The notes beneath the pieces are model-generated. The model saw nothing but the letters and a program-made list of their open reading frames with translations, searched no databases and was not told the DNA's origin. Positions 54,913 through 63,999 of a stretch of DNA of 64,000 nucleotides are shown here, one piece after another (position 1 is the first letter of the stretch; every line of letters starts with the position of its first letter). The position numbers and the translations under genes are program-made. The stretch comes from an uncultured Bacteroidota bacterium (lineage in GTDB: Bacteria > Bacteroidota > Bacteroidia > Flavobacteriales > Flavobacteriaceae). The stretch covers positions 1 to 64,000 of the forward strand of contig CACKBZ010000004.1 of assembly GCA_902598525.1 (NCBI GenBank), read 5' to 3'.

Positions 54913-55665
54913 ATGAGAAACTTATTATTAGCATTAGTTTTATTATTTACTGCTAGTGCATACTCACAATCAACTACTTGGATACCAATAGTTATCGAAG
55001 ATGGTAAGGATACAGAATATCTTGCTTACGAGAAAAACTGGATGAAAATAAATCAAGCATTAATTGATGCTGGTTACAGGACAGGATGGTCCGTTTGGAA
55101 AAGAACACCTAAAGAAGGTGATGATGGATGGGCTCAATATTATGTCGTTGTAGGAAATAATGATCAAAAGCAGCTAAGCCAAGATGAATGGCCTTCATTT
55201 ATTCAGGATGCACTTGGAAGAAACCAAAGAACAGTAGCTAAGATGATGGACAGCAGTGGTATTGTCTCAGAGGCAAGACCTATCCAACTCTCATGGGTTG
55301 GAGGAACAGTTTACGCTGGACCATCAATTAAACCAGGGGATAAGATGTATTTTCATTACATGACTCAACAAAATGATAATTTTGAAAGTCTAGAATTAAA
55401 TGTTTGGAGACCAATTGCTGAGGATCAAATTGTTGAGGGAATCAGGAAATTTTGGGGACTCGCAAAGGTAACTGAAAAAAGTGAAAATTTCCCTGGAGAT
55501 GCAACTCACGTTGCTTTTAATATAATGAATGGAGACACGTTTTCTCAAACACAAAGCTCAACTCCAAATTGGGATTACAACACAACACAGTTAATGAATC
55601 TAGTTCAAAATTCAAGAGAAATGTTAGAAGCAGAAGAGTTAACTTGTATTTATATAATTAATTAA
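54913..55665 (+). CDS. secreted tandem-paralog family, member 1 (unknown function)
   Basis: 250 residues with a signal peptide (RNLLLALVLLFTASAYSQ) and no lipobox, so periplasmic or exported. It is the most diverged of four tandem paralogs. Shared landmarks: an N-terminal beta-strand (TWIPIVIEDGKDTEYL), a helix, then GYRTGWSVWKRTPKEG, a second strand-pair with a stretch like YYVVVGNNDQKQL, PGDKMYFHYM near residue 155, and THVAFNIMN. The pattern is two ferredoxin-like (ABM-like) halves in one chain. I know no function. It begins an operon of four genes with short gaps (11, 19 and 17 bases). Confidence 0.7.
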   Translation: MRNLLLALVLLFTASAYSQSTTWIPIVIEDGKDTEYLAYEKNWMKINQALIDAGYRTGWSVWKRTPKEGDDGWAQYYVVVGNNDQKQLSQDEWPSFIQDALGRNQRTVAKMMDSSGIVSEARPIQLSWVGGTVYAGPSIKPGDKMYFHYMTQQNDNFESLELNVWRPIAEDQIVEGIRKFWGLAKVTEKSENFPGDATHVAFNIMNGDTFSQTQSSTPNWDYNTTQLMNLVQNSREMLEAEELTCIYIIN

Positions 55666-55676
55666 AAATAAAAAAC

Positions 55677-56426
55677 ATGAAAAATATATTATACTCATTA
55701 ATAGCTCTATTTTTCTCAACTACATTAAATGCGCAATTTTATTGGACTAGCGAACATGTTGTGCTAAATGAAGGAATGGAAGAAGAATATGAGAAGTTTG
55801 AAGAATTTTGGGGTGTTGCTAAAGAGAAGGCAATAGCCGATGGTATTCAAGCCGGGTGGTCAATCTGGAAAGTTGACCCAAGTAGTAACGACGATAACCC
55901 TTGGGCAGATTACATTATTGTAAATATTTATCAATCTAAAGAGCAAATGGATGCTAATGTTGATTGGATGCAAATAATTCAAGATGCTCATAAAGGAAAA
56001 ACCAAAAGATCAGTAATAAGAAAGTATATAAAAGAAAGTACAGAAAATAAGTATAGAGCTAGCTCTAGATCCTATACTATGCAAAGTATCTCTAATCTTT
56101 CTGAAGAGGGACTTGATCCTGAGGCAACAATTAAAGCAACATATATAGGTATGGAAGCATTAAATGATGACTATGTTGAATTTGAAAAACAATTTTTTAG
56201 AGAACAGCACAAAGGAAATAAATACTGGTGGGATTTATCTGAAATAATTGATAGGTCAGATAATGCATATAAACCAATTACACATTCAATTTTTGAAATT
56301 AATAAAGATAATTCTAACTCAGGTGGGACTGAACAATCTTTTACAAATGAGATGATGTATAAATATGGTATGGCTTCTCGTGAGATGCACGGATGGTTGC
56401 AACTTACATTTGTCATGGGGAAATAA
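55677..56426 (+). CDS. secreted tandem-paralog family, member 2 (unknown function)
   Basis: 249 residues, signal peptide ending LNAQ. The family layout is retained: WTSEHVVLNEGMEEEYEKFEEFWGVAKEKAI, then GIQAGWSIWKVDPSS, ADYIIVNIYQSKEQMDA, KGKTKRSVIRKY, and a second half with YVEFEKQFFREQHKG and ITHSIFEIN. In this member PGDxM is missing from the middle linker (EEGLDPEATIKATYIG stands there), the clearest deviation. The function is unknown. It lies 11 bases after member 1. Confidence 0.7.
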   Translation: MKNILYSLIALFFSTTLNAQFYWTSEHVVLNEGMEEEYEKFEEFWGVAKEKAIADGIQAGWSIWKVDPSSNDDNPWADYIIVNIYQSKEQMDANVDWMQIIQDAHKGKTKRSVIRKYIKESTENKYRASSRSYTMQSISNLSEEGLDPEATIKATYIGMEALNDDYVEFEKQFFREQHKGNKYWWDLSEIIDRSDNAYKPITHSIFEINKDNSNSGGTEQSFTNEMMYKYGMASREMHGWLQLTFVMGK

Positions 56427-56445
56427 TTAACTAAAATACAATAAA

Positions 56446-57228
56446 ATGAAAAAATTAATTTTAACACTAACAATATTATTTTCGATTTCAATTAATGCTC
56501 AATATGCAATTATAAGTGCAGTTGACATAAAAGAGGGAGCTGATGAGGGCTATCTTAAACTCGAGGAGTTTTTTGGTCCTATTCACGATGCTACAATTGA
56601 AGCTGGGGTACAGAACAGCCAAACAGTCTTTAAAGTAACATCGGAGGGACAAAATTCAGATTATCCTGACTACATAATTATTACAGGTTTTTCAAGCAAA
56701 GAACAATTAGCAGCTTACAATGAAAGCTGGTCCGGTGACGCTTGGACAAACTTTGCAAGAAGAGTTTATAGAGGTAAAATGTCAAGAGGTGCAATTACAA
56801 GGATGATGAGTTCAGTTGGTGATTACAGTAATGAGCGAAGAAATTATCATGTCGAATTAATTGATGCAACTCCATTTATTGGAGGTGATTGGAATCCTGG
56901 AGATAAAGCATCTATGAATCCAATGGTCAAGAAAAATGATGACTTTGAAAATTATGAAACAAAAGTTTGGATGCCCTTAATTCAGAAAGAAGTTATGAAA
57001 GGTAACCATGGTGGTTGGGCTTTCCTTAATATATATGAAAAGACTCCAAATGCCTATGAAAATTTAACCCATATGGTGTTTAACAAGCAAGTAAGTTCAC
57101 CTAATACTGATAATAGCGAGATGATGGAAACAATGAGTTCTTTCAAATATCAAAAGCTATGGGAAGGTCTTGAAGCATCAAGAGATATGTTAGATGCAAT
57201 AACTTTGGAAGTAATATCGTCACATTAA
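56446..57228 (+). CDS. secreted tandem-paralog family, member 3 (unknown function)
   Basis: 260 residues, signal peptide ending SINAQ. First half: YAIISAVDIKEGADEGYLKLEEFFGPIHDATIEAG, TVFKVTSEG, DYIIITGFSSKEQLAAY, then RGKMSRGAITRMM. Second half: NYHVELIDATPFIGGDWNPGDKASMN, a helix, NAYENLTHMVFNKQV. Members 3 and 4 are the closest pair, sharing long stretches such as RGKMSRxAITRM and NAYENxTHxxFN, and probably come from the most recent duplication. No catalytic signature is recognised. Confidence 0.7.
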   Translation: MKKLILTLTILFSISINAQYAIISAVDIKEGADEGYLKLEEFFGPIHDATIEAGVQNSQTVFKVTSEGQNSDYPDYIIITGFSSKEQLAAYNESWSGDAWTNFARRVYRGKMSRGAITRMMSSVGDYSNERRNYHVELIDATPFIGGDWNPGDKASMNPMVKKNDDFENYETKVWMPLIQKEVMKGNHGGWAFLNIYEKTPNAYENLTHMVFNKQVSSPNTDNSEMMETMSSFKYQKLWEGLEASRDMLDAITLEVISSH

Positions 57229-57245
57229 CAATTAAAATATAATTT

Positions 57246-58016
57246 ATGAAAAAACTAATTTTTTTATTTATACTACTTTTTTCAGTTAATTCTTTTAGTC
57301 AATATGCAATAGTAAGTGCAGTAGACCTTAAAGAGGGTTCCGAGTCTGAATATCTTAAGACTGAAAAATTTTGGGGACCACTACACAAGAGAGCAATTGA
57401 AGATGGAGTTCAAACTCAGCAAGCTGTTTGGAAAGTTATTCAAACAAATGATGAGAGAGAAAATCCAGCTGATTACTTTATAATTACAAGTTTTTCTAGT
57501 AAAGAACAGTTAGAAAATTACAGTTCGGCTGACTACGCTGCTTATGCCCAAGAAGTTTACAGGGGTAAAATGTCAAGAAGAGCAATTACAAGAATGTTTG
57601 AAAATTCTCCAAACTCAAGTAATGTTAGGAGAAATTATCATCTAGAAGCCGTATCTAGGACTATTCTTGCTGGCGGAGGTCTTGTACCAGGAGATAGAAT
57701 GAGCATTACCTCAACTATTGCTAAATCTGATGAATTTGAAACATGGGAAACTGAAATCATAAAACCAATGGTTGAAAAAGAAATTTTAATGGGACAGCAT
57801 AGGTATTGGGGTCTAGCTAAAATTTATGAAAGAACTGAAAACGCTTACGAGAATGCAACTCACTTTTTCTTTAACATTGGAGTCCCTGGTGTTCAAAGAA
57901 CTGGATGGCAAAAGCTAGGAAGTACTTTTAAAGGTCTAAAATTAAGAGAGGGAGTTCAATCTGCAAGTGAACATCAGAACTTTGTAACTCTTGAATTAGT
58001 ATCAATCCATAACTAA
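57246..58016 (+). CDS. secreted tandem-paralog family, member 4 (unknown function)
   Basis: 256 residues, signal peptide ending SFSQ. Half 1: YAIVSAVDLKEGSESEYLKTEKFWGPLHKRAIEDG, AVWKVIQTN, YFIITSFSSKEQLENY. Half 2 after PGDRMSI: FETWETEIIKPMVEKEILMGQHRYWGLAKIYERTENAYENATHFFF. The repeated strand-helix-strand-strand-helix-strand order in each half is what a fused dimeric alpha-beta barrel would give. Such folds bind small hydrophobic molecules or heme in other proteins, but none is indicated here. It is the last gene before the terminator at 58041. Confidence 0.7.
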   Translation: MKKLIFLFILLFSVNSFSQYAIVSAVDLKEGSESEYLKTEKFWGPLHKRAIEDGVQTQQAVWKVIQTNDERENPADYFIITSFSSKEQLENYSSADYAAYAQEVYRGKMSRRAITRMFENSPNSSNVRRNYHLEAVSRTILAGGGLVPGDRMSITSTIAKSDEFETWETEIIKPMVEKEILMGQHRYWGLAKIYERTENAYENATHFFFNIGVPGVQRTGWQKLGSTFKGLKLREGVQSASEHQNFVTLELVSIHN

Positions 58017-58040
58017 TAAACCAATTTTTATTAGAAAAAA

Positions 58041-58071
58041 ACCCGCCTTTATGGTGGGTTTTTTATTTTTG
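58041..58071 (+). terminator. intrinsic terminator of the four-gene operon, overlapping mscS promoter
   Basis: The arms ACCCGCC (58041-58047) and GGTGGGT (58053-58059) flank TTTAT, with one G-T pair, and a long T-run follows. The T-run contains TATTTTTG at 58064-58071, a match to the TAnnTTTG -7 box for the mscS gene, whose ATG lies 4 bases later. Confidence 0.9.
58064..58071 (+). promoter_or_regulatory. TAnnTTTG -7 box for the mechanosensitive channel
   Basis: TATTTTTG within the terminator T-run, 4 bases before the ATG at 58076; the message would be leaderless. Confidence 0.5.
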
Positions 58072-58075
58072 TAAA

Positions 58076-59287
58076 ATGTTTAAAGATCAAATTTTAGAGT
58101 TTCTTAATAATTATGGAGTTCCAAATGGCTTTTCAAATCTATTAGCTTCAGGACTAATTTTCATATCAATTGTATTAATAGTTTTAATAATTAATTTTAT
58201 TGGTAGAATAATAATATTATCATTTTTTAGAAGAATTGCAAAGTCTACTGCTAACGCTTTTGATGATTTATTAATAAAAAATAAAGTTCCTAGACTATTA
58301 TCATTTGTTCCATCATTGTTTTTTCTGTTTTGGATTATACCAATATATAATGAAGATTTATTAATAATATTGGAAGCTTTAACAATAATCCTCTTTATTG
58401 TAACAGTGAAGTCTGTATTAGGCACAGTCAAGGATTATTTTAAATTAAGTTCCTCATTAAAGCATATACCAATAGATAGTTACATTCAAGTAGTAATGCT
58501 ATTTCTTTGGTTTATTGGTATAATTCTAATATTATCGGTTCTTACTGGCAGAGAAATTGGTACTTTTCTTGCATCTCTTGGTGCATTATCAGCAATAATT
58601 ATCCTTGTATTCCGAGATACGATACTTGGATTTGTTTCAAGTATTCAAATTACAGTAAACGATACAGTAAGAATTGGGGATTGGATTACTATGAAGGGAT
58701 CTGATGCAGATGGTACGGTCATAGAAGTTAATCTTTCTACAGTTAAGGTTCAAAACTTTGACAACACCATTACTACTATACCAACATATAAACTTGTGTC
58801 TGATTCATTTATTAATTGGAGAGGCATGGAGGAGTCAAAGGGTAGAAGAATCAAAAGATCATTACTTATTAAGCCCAGTTCTGTAAAGTTTCTGGAAAAT
58901 GATGATATTGAAAAGCTAAAAAAAGTTGATTTAATATCAGATTATATTAAATCCAGAGTTAAAGAGATTAATAACCATAATACAAAGAATAATATTGATA
59001 AGTCAATGCTCTTAAATGGAAGGAATCTGACCAATTTAGGATTATTTAGAGTTTATGTTGAAAAATATTTAAAGAATCATCCGATGACTAATGATAATTT
59101 GACTTTAATGTGTAGACAACTAGAGCCGACTTCTCAGGGTATTCCTATTCAGATCTATACTTTTTCAAAAGACAAAGAATGGACAAAATATGAGGGTTTA
59201 ACCTCTGATATTTTTGACCATCTTCTATCTTCTGTTAAATATTTTGATTTAGAATGTTTTGAACTAAATCAAAGTATTTCTAGTTAA
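58076..59287 (+). CDS. mechanosensitive channel, MscS family (YbdG-like)
   Basis: 403 residues. Several N-terminal membrane helices (about residues 18-45, 75-100, 130-155) precede the pore helix ASLGALSAIIILVFRDTILGFVSSIQI. The cytoplasmic beta domain follows, with VRIGDWITMKGSDADGTVIEVNLSTVKVQNFDNTITTIPTYKLV. SFINWRGMEESKGRRIKRSLLI is typical of the YbdG branch. It releases pressure in hypo-osmotic shock. Its 3' end overlaps the Asp-box protein gene by 8 bases. It is separated from the four paralogs by the terminator, so it is an independent unit. Confidence 0.92.
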   Translation: MFKDQILEFLNNYGVPNGFSNLLASGLIFISIVLIVLIINFIGRIIILSFFRRIAKSTANAFDDLLIKNKVPRLLSFVPSLFFLFWIIPIYNEDLLIILEALTIILFIVTVKSVLGTVKDYFKLSSSLKHIPIDSYIQVVMLFLWFIGIILILSVLTGREIGTFLASLGALSAIIILVFRDTILGFVSSIQITVNDTVRIGDWITMKGSDADGTVIEVNLSTVKVQNFDNTITTIPTYKLVSDSFINWRGMEESKGRRIKRSLLIKPSSVKFLENDDIEKLKKVDLISDYIKSRVKEINNHNTKNNIDKSMLLNGRNLTNLGLFRVYVEKYLKNHPMTNDNLTLMCRQLEPTSQGIPIQIYTFSKDKEWTKYEGLTSDIFDHLLSSVKYFDLECFELNQSISS

Positions 59288-62200
59288 TTCCTGATCCTGA
59301 AATATGCGGGTGATTAAGAGCTTTAATCTTTTCTTCTATATCTTCAATTATAGTATTAATTGACTCAATATCATTTTTATACTCATCAACAAGTTCCCTA
59401 GCTATTTCAAGATTATATTTATTCATACCAGTTGGGCCATAAAAAGTTGATAAACCTTGAGATGCAATTGATAATCTTGATGATATTGTAGGTTTATCCC
59501 ATTCACCAATTTCATTTTTTGCAGGATCTGTCCCATATTTATCCCTGATTGACAAATATTGACTTTTTACATTTTCCAGCTCAATAAACATTTCTTCTGA
59601 CAAAGACTCCGTTAACATTAATGCCTTCTCCAATAAATTTAATTTAGATTGAAATCTTGAAAAAGTATCATAGTATTTTAAATATTCTTTATAAATAATT
59701 GCAAGATCAGCAGCATGAGAATTATATTCTTCAAAAGAAGCACCTTTAAGAACACCTTCTCTTAATAAATTAACACCAAATTCAATCGGTCCATCAATTT
59801 TTTCAAGTGCTCCATCTTTCTGAATGTAAAGAGTTGCGTAATAATTACCTGGCGTGACAAATGGGCCTGACATTTGTCTCCAACCAGATCTGCTTGTAAT
59901 TGTATTATAACTCTTGTGTTTAAGATTCCAAACAATTTTACCTGTACCTTTAGACGCTCTTTGACTAACATTTCTAATTAGATTTCCTTCAGAGTCATTT
60001 ATTGAAAGTAACAACTGAGCTGGTTTCTCTCTCATTTCAGCGGTTAAAGAATCATAGCCAGGAAATGGTATATCCTGATTTTGACTATTTAATGATGATT
60101 CCATCTTTTTTCTTTTTGATTTAATTGTTTCAGGAACATCTTTTAAATAATAGGTAAATACAGCACCAAAGGTAGGATTTTCAGCAACATAATATTGTCC
60201 ACCAGTATTTCCTAATGCGTTTCTTGGTTTAAATAACTTAGCATCTCTTGGTTTAAATAATTTACCTTCACTATTTAAATATTCCTTTTTTACCATTTCT
60301 CTTAAAGCAGAGTAATCATCTAAAACAAAGAATCCTCTTCCAAAAGAGGCAGCCACAAGATCATTCTCTCTTTTTTGTATTACTAAATCCCTAAATGATA
60401 TTGTAGGAGTACCAGGTATTTTTTGCCAATATTTACCTCCATTTAATGATGCGTAAACACCAAATTCAGTAGCAATAAAAAGTAAATCTTTTTCAATATG
60501 ATCTTGAACAAGCCTCCAAATTAATGTTCTTTCAGGTATATTATTAGATATAGACTCCCATGATTCTCCTAAGTCTGTACTTTTAAATAGATAAGGATTT
60601 AAATCACCCTCTTTGTGGTTGTCTAGAGATACATAAACAGTATTTTCATCAAAAAGATCTGCTTTTATATCATTGACAAAAGTTCTTTCAGGTAAACCCA
60701 AATCAGTTACAGGTATTTCTTTCCATGACTCTCCTCCATCTGTTGTCACATGAATAAAACCATCGTCTGTACCTGACCAAATTAATCCCTCTTTTAAAGG
60801 AGATTCCGATAAAGAAGTAATTGTATTATACTGTGACATTGCCTTAACATCCCAAGAATTATCCCAACTTTGTTTTCTACCAAGTATTGGTAGTTCAATA
60901 CGGTTTTCATTTCTAGTTTGATCACCAGATATTGGATTCCAGCTATCTCCTCTATTTTCGGATTGCCAAACCCTATATGAACCTATATATATTCTTGCTG
61001 GATTATGTGGACTAACTATGATTGGAGTATCCCAATTAAATCTTTCGTATGGATCGCCCTCTTCAGGTTGAGGTTTAATATAAACCTGCTCACCTGTTGT
61101 AAGATCAACTCTGTGAAAACCACCTTCTTGAGTTGTAGCATACATAATATCATCATAAACCGGATCTGTAGCAGACTGATGACCATCTGCCATTAATGTC
61201 TTATACCACACTCTATTTGTAATACCATACTCTTCATCTGTAGCAGAAGGACCACCAGCAGACCCATTATCTTGGGTTCCACCAAATATGTGATAAAATG
61301 GCTCTTTATTATTTACTGCAACTTTATAAAATTGAGTTAAAGGTAGGTTTAAGAAGTAGTGCCAATTTTTTGCATCATCAAAACTCTCGTATATACCGGC
61401 ATCAGTTCCAACCATTAAATAGTCTGGATCACTATGTTTGAATGCCATTGCATGATGATCACTATGTTTTTTATCAAAGTAATAATAGAAATTTCTCTCA
61501 TTCGTAAGTTGTTCAAAATTTTTACCACCATCCTTTGAAGTTAAAATATGAACGTTCATAAGATACAATCTATCGAATTCATGTGGACTGGTATAAAGTT
61601 CTTGGTAGTAATGTGGACCTGTTCCACCTGAAACAGTATTTGACATTTTTTTCCAAGATTCTCCTCTATCAGTAGACCTGTAAACACCTCCTTTAGTTCT
61701 ATCTTCTTCAATAGCTGCATAAATAATATCTGGTTTTTGATAAGATATTGCAATTCCTATTTTTCCAAGATTAGATTTTGGTATTCCATTAGTTAATTTT
61801 TTCCAGGTTTCACCGCCATCTTCAGATTTATGTATTCCTGAACCAGGACCTCCACCCATGTACGCAGCAACTGTTCGATGTCTATCCCAAGTTGCTGCAT
61901 AAATTAAGTTAGGATTTCTAGGGTCAATCATAATATCTGTAACCCCTGTCCATTCTGAATTACCTAAAGTTTTATACCAATTTTGCCCACCATCAGTTGT
62001 CTTGTATAATCCTCTCTCTCCGCCACTACTCCAAAGTGGTCCTTGAACTGCAACCCATACTACATCAGAATTATCTGGATGAACAATTATTTTTGAAATA
62101 TGCTCTGATTTTTTTAGTCCTAAATTTTTCCATGACTTACCACCATCCATACTTTTATATATTCCATCCCCATATGCAACGTGTCTACCACCAACATTCT

Positions 62201-62549
62201 CTCCAGTTCCTACCCAAACAATATTTGGATTTGATGAATCTATTGTTATGGCACCAATAGAATATGATGATTCATTGTCAAAAATTGGATTCCAGGTTGT
62301 ACCAGCATTGTCTGTCATCCATACACCACCTGAACCAGCTGCAACATACCAAGTATTTTCGTTTTCTGGGTGAATTGCTATATCTGCTATTCTTCCTGAT
62401 AAAAATCCTGGACCAATATTTCTGAACTTAAATGCATTAAGAGAAACATTCTCAGTTTTAGTATTTTTTTGATTTCTTTTTCTTTGGGAATAAGTTTCCA
62501 TTGGTATAAACAGTAGAAACGATAATAGAATAATTAAAAGTTTTTTCAT
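59280..62549 (-). CDS. secreted Asp-box (VPS10/sortilin-like) beta-propeller protein
   Basis: 1089 residues with a signal peptide (MKKLLIILLSFLLFIPMETYSQ). At least ten Asp-box (SxDGGxxW-type) repeats run through residues 30-740: MTDNAGTTWNP, SMDGGKSWKN, TTDGGQNWYK, SEDGGETWKK, STDRGESWKK, SENRGDSWNP, TTDGGESWKE, STDLGESWES, and weaker ones. Such repeats make sortilin-like or sialidase-type propellers. The C-terminal 350 residues are mixed (KRKKMESSLNSQNQDIPFPGYDS) and helical near the end. Large proteins like this are frequent in Bacteroidota and often labelled glycosyl hydrolase, without a demonstrated activity. No catalytic sialidase residues are seen, so a binding role is as likely. Confidence 0.88.
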   Translation of the reverse strand: MKKLLIILLSFLLFIPMETYSQRKRNQKNTKTENVSLNAFKFRNIGPGFLSGRIADIAIHPENENTWYVAAGSGGVWMTDNAGTTWNPIFDNESSYSIGAITIDSSNPNIVWVGTGENVGGRHVAYGDGIYKSMDGGKSWKNLGLKKSEHISKIIVHPDNSDVVWVAVQGPLWSSGGERGLYKTTDGGQNWYKTLGNSEWTGVTDIMIDPRNPNLIYAATWDRHRTVAAYMGGGPGSGIHKSEDGGETWKKLTNGIPKSNLGKIGIAISYQKPDIIYAAIEEDRTKGGVYRSTDRGESWKKMSNTVSGGTGPHYYQELYTSPHEFDRLYLMNVHILTSKDGGKNFEQLTNERNFYYYFDKKHSDHHAMAFKHSDPDYLMVGTDAGIYESFDDAKNWHYFLNLPLTQFYKVAVNNKEPFYHIFGGTQDNGSAGGPSATDEEYGITNRVWYKTLMADGHQSATDPVYDDIMYATTQEGGFHRVDLTTGEQVYIKPQPEEGDPYERFNWDTPIIVSPHNPARIYIGSYRVWQSENRGDSWNPISGDQTRNENRIELPILGRKQSWDNSWDVKAMSQYNTITSLSESPLKEGLIWSGTDDGFIHVTTDGGESWKEIPVTDLGLPERTFVNDIKADLFDENTVYVSLDNHKEGDLNPYLFKSTDLGESWESISNNIPERTLIWRLVQDHIEKDLLFIATEFGVYASLNGGKYWQKIPGTPTISFRDLVIQKRENDLVAASFGRGFFVLDDYSALREMVKKEYLNSEGKLFKPRDAKLFKPRNALGNTGGQYYVAENPTFGAVFTYYLKDVPETIKSKRKKMESSLNSQNQDIPFPGYDSLTAEMREKPAQLLLSINDSEGNLIRNVSQRASKGTGKIVWNLKHKSYNTITSRSGWRQMSGPFVTPGNYYATLYIQKDGALEKIDGPIEFGVNLLREGVLKGASFEEYNSHAADLAIIYKEYLKYYDTFSRFQSKLNLLEKALMLTESLSEEMFIELENVKSQYLSIRDKYGTDPAKNEIGEWDKPTISSRLSIASQGLSTFYGPTGMNKYNLEIARELVDEYKNDIESINTIIEDIEEKIKALNHPHISGSGIN

Positions 62550-62605
62550 AAGATATTTTTTATTTAATTAAGTAGGTTTTAAAAGTTAATCTAAATATAA
62601 TGATA

Positions 62606-63511
62606 TTAAAATATTTCTGCAATCATACATCTGGCACTTCCACCACCGTAATTCTCAATTGTAGTGATATCCGAATAAATAATTTCTGTATGTTTTAAAA
62701 TTTTTGATAATTGATCTGAATTAATTGATTTAAATGCACTTGTACTCATTACTAATTTTGGATTTGATTCTTTATCAATTAATTGAATACAATTACCTAG
62801 ATAAGATCTCAATTGATCAAATGAAATATCAATTATTTCTAATTCCGAATTCTCTAATGAATTTATAATGCTATTCTTTTCTTTATGGTCTTTAATAGAT
62901 TTTAGACAAATTATGCAAAATTTATTACAGATTGACATCAGCACATTAGTATGATAGATTGGCTTAGAATTATAGAGGGAATTAAATACAATTGGATAAA
63001 AGTTTAGATCATTACAAAATTTTTTAAATAATTCTTCATTGGATCTTTTAGATATTGAACAGTATGCAATTTTATTTTTTCTGTCAAGAACAATACTTCC
63101 TGTTCCCTCTAAAAATTTATTTTGGTCCTCAAAAGAAGAATAGTCATGGGTTACTTTGACTTTTATGCCTTTTTCTAAGAGTTTTTTTAATGTATCAGAA
63201 TTTCTTTCAAATCTTCTGTTCTCTGCAAACATAGGATAAATAACGGCATTATTTTCTCCATGAAAAGATATCCAATTATTGGGGAATACTGCATCAGGAG
63301 TGTCATGTTGACTATTGTCGCTTATTGAATAAACAGAAATACCACTTTCTAAAATAGTTTTTTGTAATAATTCAAACTCTTTATATGCTATTTTCTGGAT
63401 TTTTTTACTAATCTGATTTCTAGATTGAAAAACATTATCATCTTGTGTCAATTCATTTGCTCGAAATTTTTCTGGAGAAATCATTAAAATTTTTGAAGAA
63501 AAATAATTCAT
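62606..63511 (-). CDS. ctlX: citrulline-utilisation hydrolase CtlX-type amidinohydrolase
   Basis: 301 residues from the ATG at 63511, which overlaps the preceding stop by 4 bases. A longer frame is possible but would reach into the upstream gene. It belongs to the guanidino-group modifying superfamily: MISPEKFRANELTQDDNVFQ, TPDAVFPNNWISFH, AVIYPMFAENRRFERN, LEGTGSIVLDRKN, YHTNVLMSI with the catalytic histidine, and the catalytic cysteine C295 in GGGSARCMIAEIF. Members turn guanidino or ureido compounds such as arginine or citrulline derivatives into products. Which substrate it uses here is open. It is coupled to a second enzyme of the same superfamily. Confidence 0.88.
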   Translation of the reverse strand: MNYFSSKILMISPEKFRANELTQDDNVFQSRNQISKKIQKIAYKEFELLQKTILESGISVYSISDNSQHDTPDAVFPNNWISFHGENNAVIYPMFAENRRFERNSDTLKKLLEKGIKVKVTHDYSSFEDQNKFLEGTGSIVLDRKNKIAYCSISKRSNEELFKKFCNDLNFYPIVFNSLYNSKPIYHTNVLMSICNKFCIICLKSIKDHKEKNSIINSLENSELEIIDISFDQLRSYLGNCIQLIDKESNPKLVMSTSAFKSINSDQLSKILKHTEIIYSDITTIENYGGGSARCMIAEIF

Positions 63512-63999
63512 GACTCTCGGTAAAGCGGTAAAGTTGAACATCTAAATAATCCAGACATTTTAGACACATTTGAAAAATTAACCTTTTCAACTAAAATACC
63601 TTTCTCTTTTAACCAATTATTTAATCTTTTAAATTTAGTGTGAGAGACAATTATATCTGGAGAAATCACAAAAACATTAGAATTAAGCATGAATGCTTCT
63701 TCTCGATTAGCAATAAATACATTTTTTTTACCAAAAAGTTTTATTAAATAATCAATATCCTCTTTTTGTTTAAATCCATCAGGACAAATAATTGCTCTAT
63801 CACTAGATATAGTCTGAAAGCAGCAGTCTAGATGAAGAGTATTTTCAAAAATATTTTTATTTGACTTTTTTAAATTAATTGGAATTATTTCTTTACTGGA
63901 AATTAATTTCTTCAGATAATCAACAGATTCAGTATTTGTTCTCGCTGTAATTAAAGAAGAATAATCTTCATCCGAATATGTCCCAATAAAAATTTTATC
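63508..63999 (-). CDS. dimethylargininase / amidinotransferase-family hydrolase, 5' end beyond window
   Basis: The frame runs from the right edge and gives 163 residues of a C-terminus: TLHLDCCFQTISSDRAII, where HLDCCF holds the catalytic histidine, ISPDIIVSHTKFKRLNNWLKEKG, and MSGLFRCSTLPL with the catalytic cysteine. This is the arrangement of DDAH/arginine-deiminase-like enzymes. DDAH hydrolyses methylated arginines to citrulline. The start lies to the right of the window. It overlaps ctlX by an ATGA, so the pair is translated together. Confidence 0.85.
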   Translation of the reverse strand, partial: DKIFIGTYSDEDYSSLITARTNTESVDYLKKLISSKEIIPINLKKSNKNIFENTLHLDCCFQTISSDRAIICPDGFKQKEDIDYLIKLFGKKNVFIANREEAFMLNSNVFVISPDIIVSHTKFKRLNNWLKEKGILVEKVNFSNVSKMSGLFRCSTLPLYRES

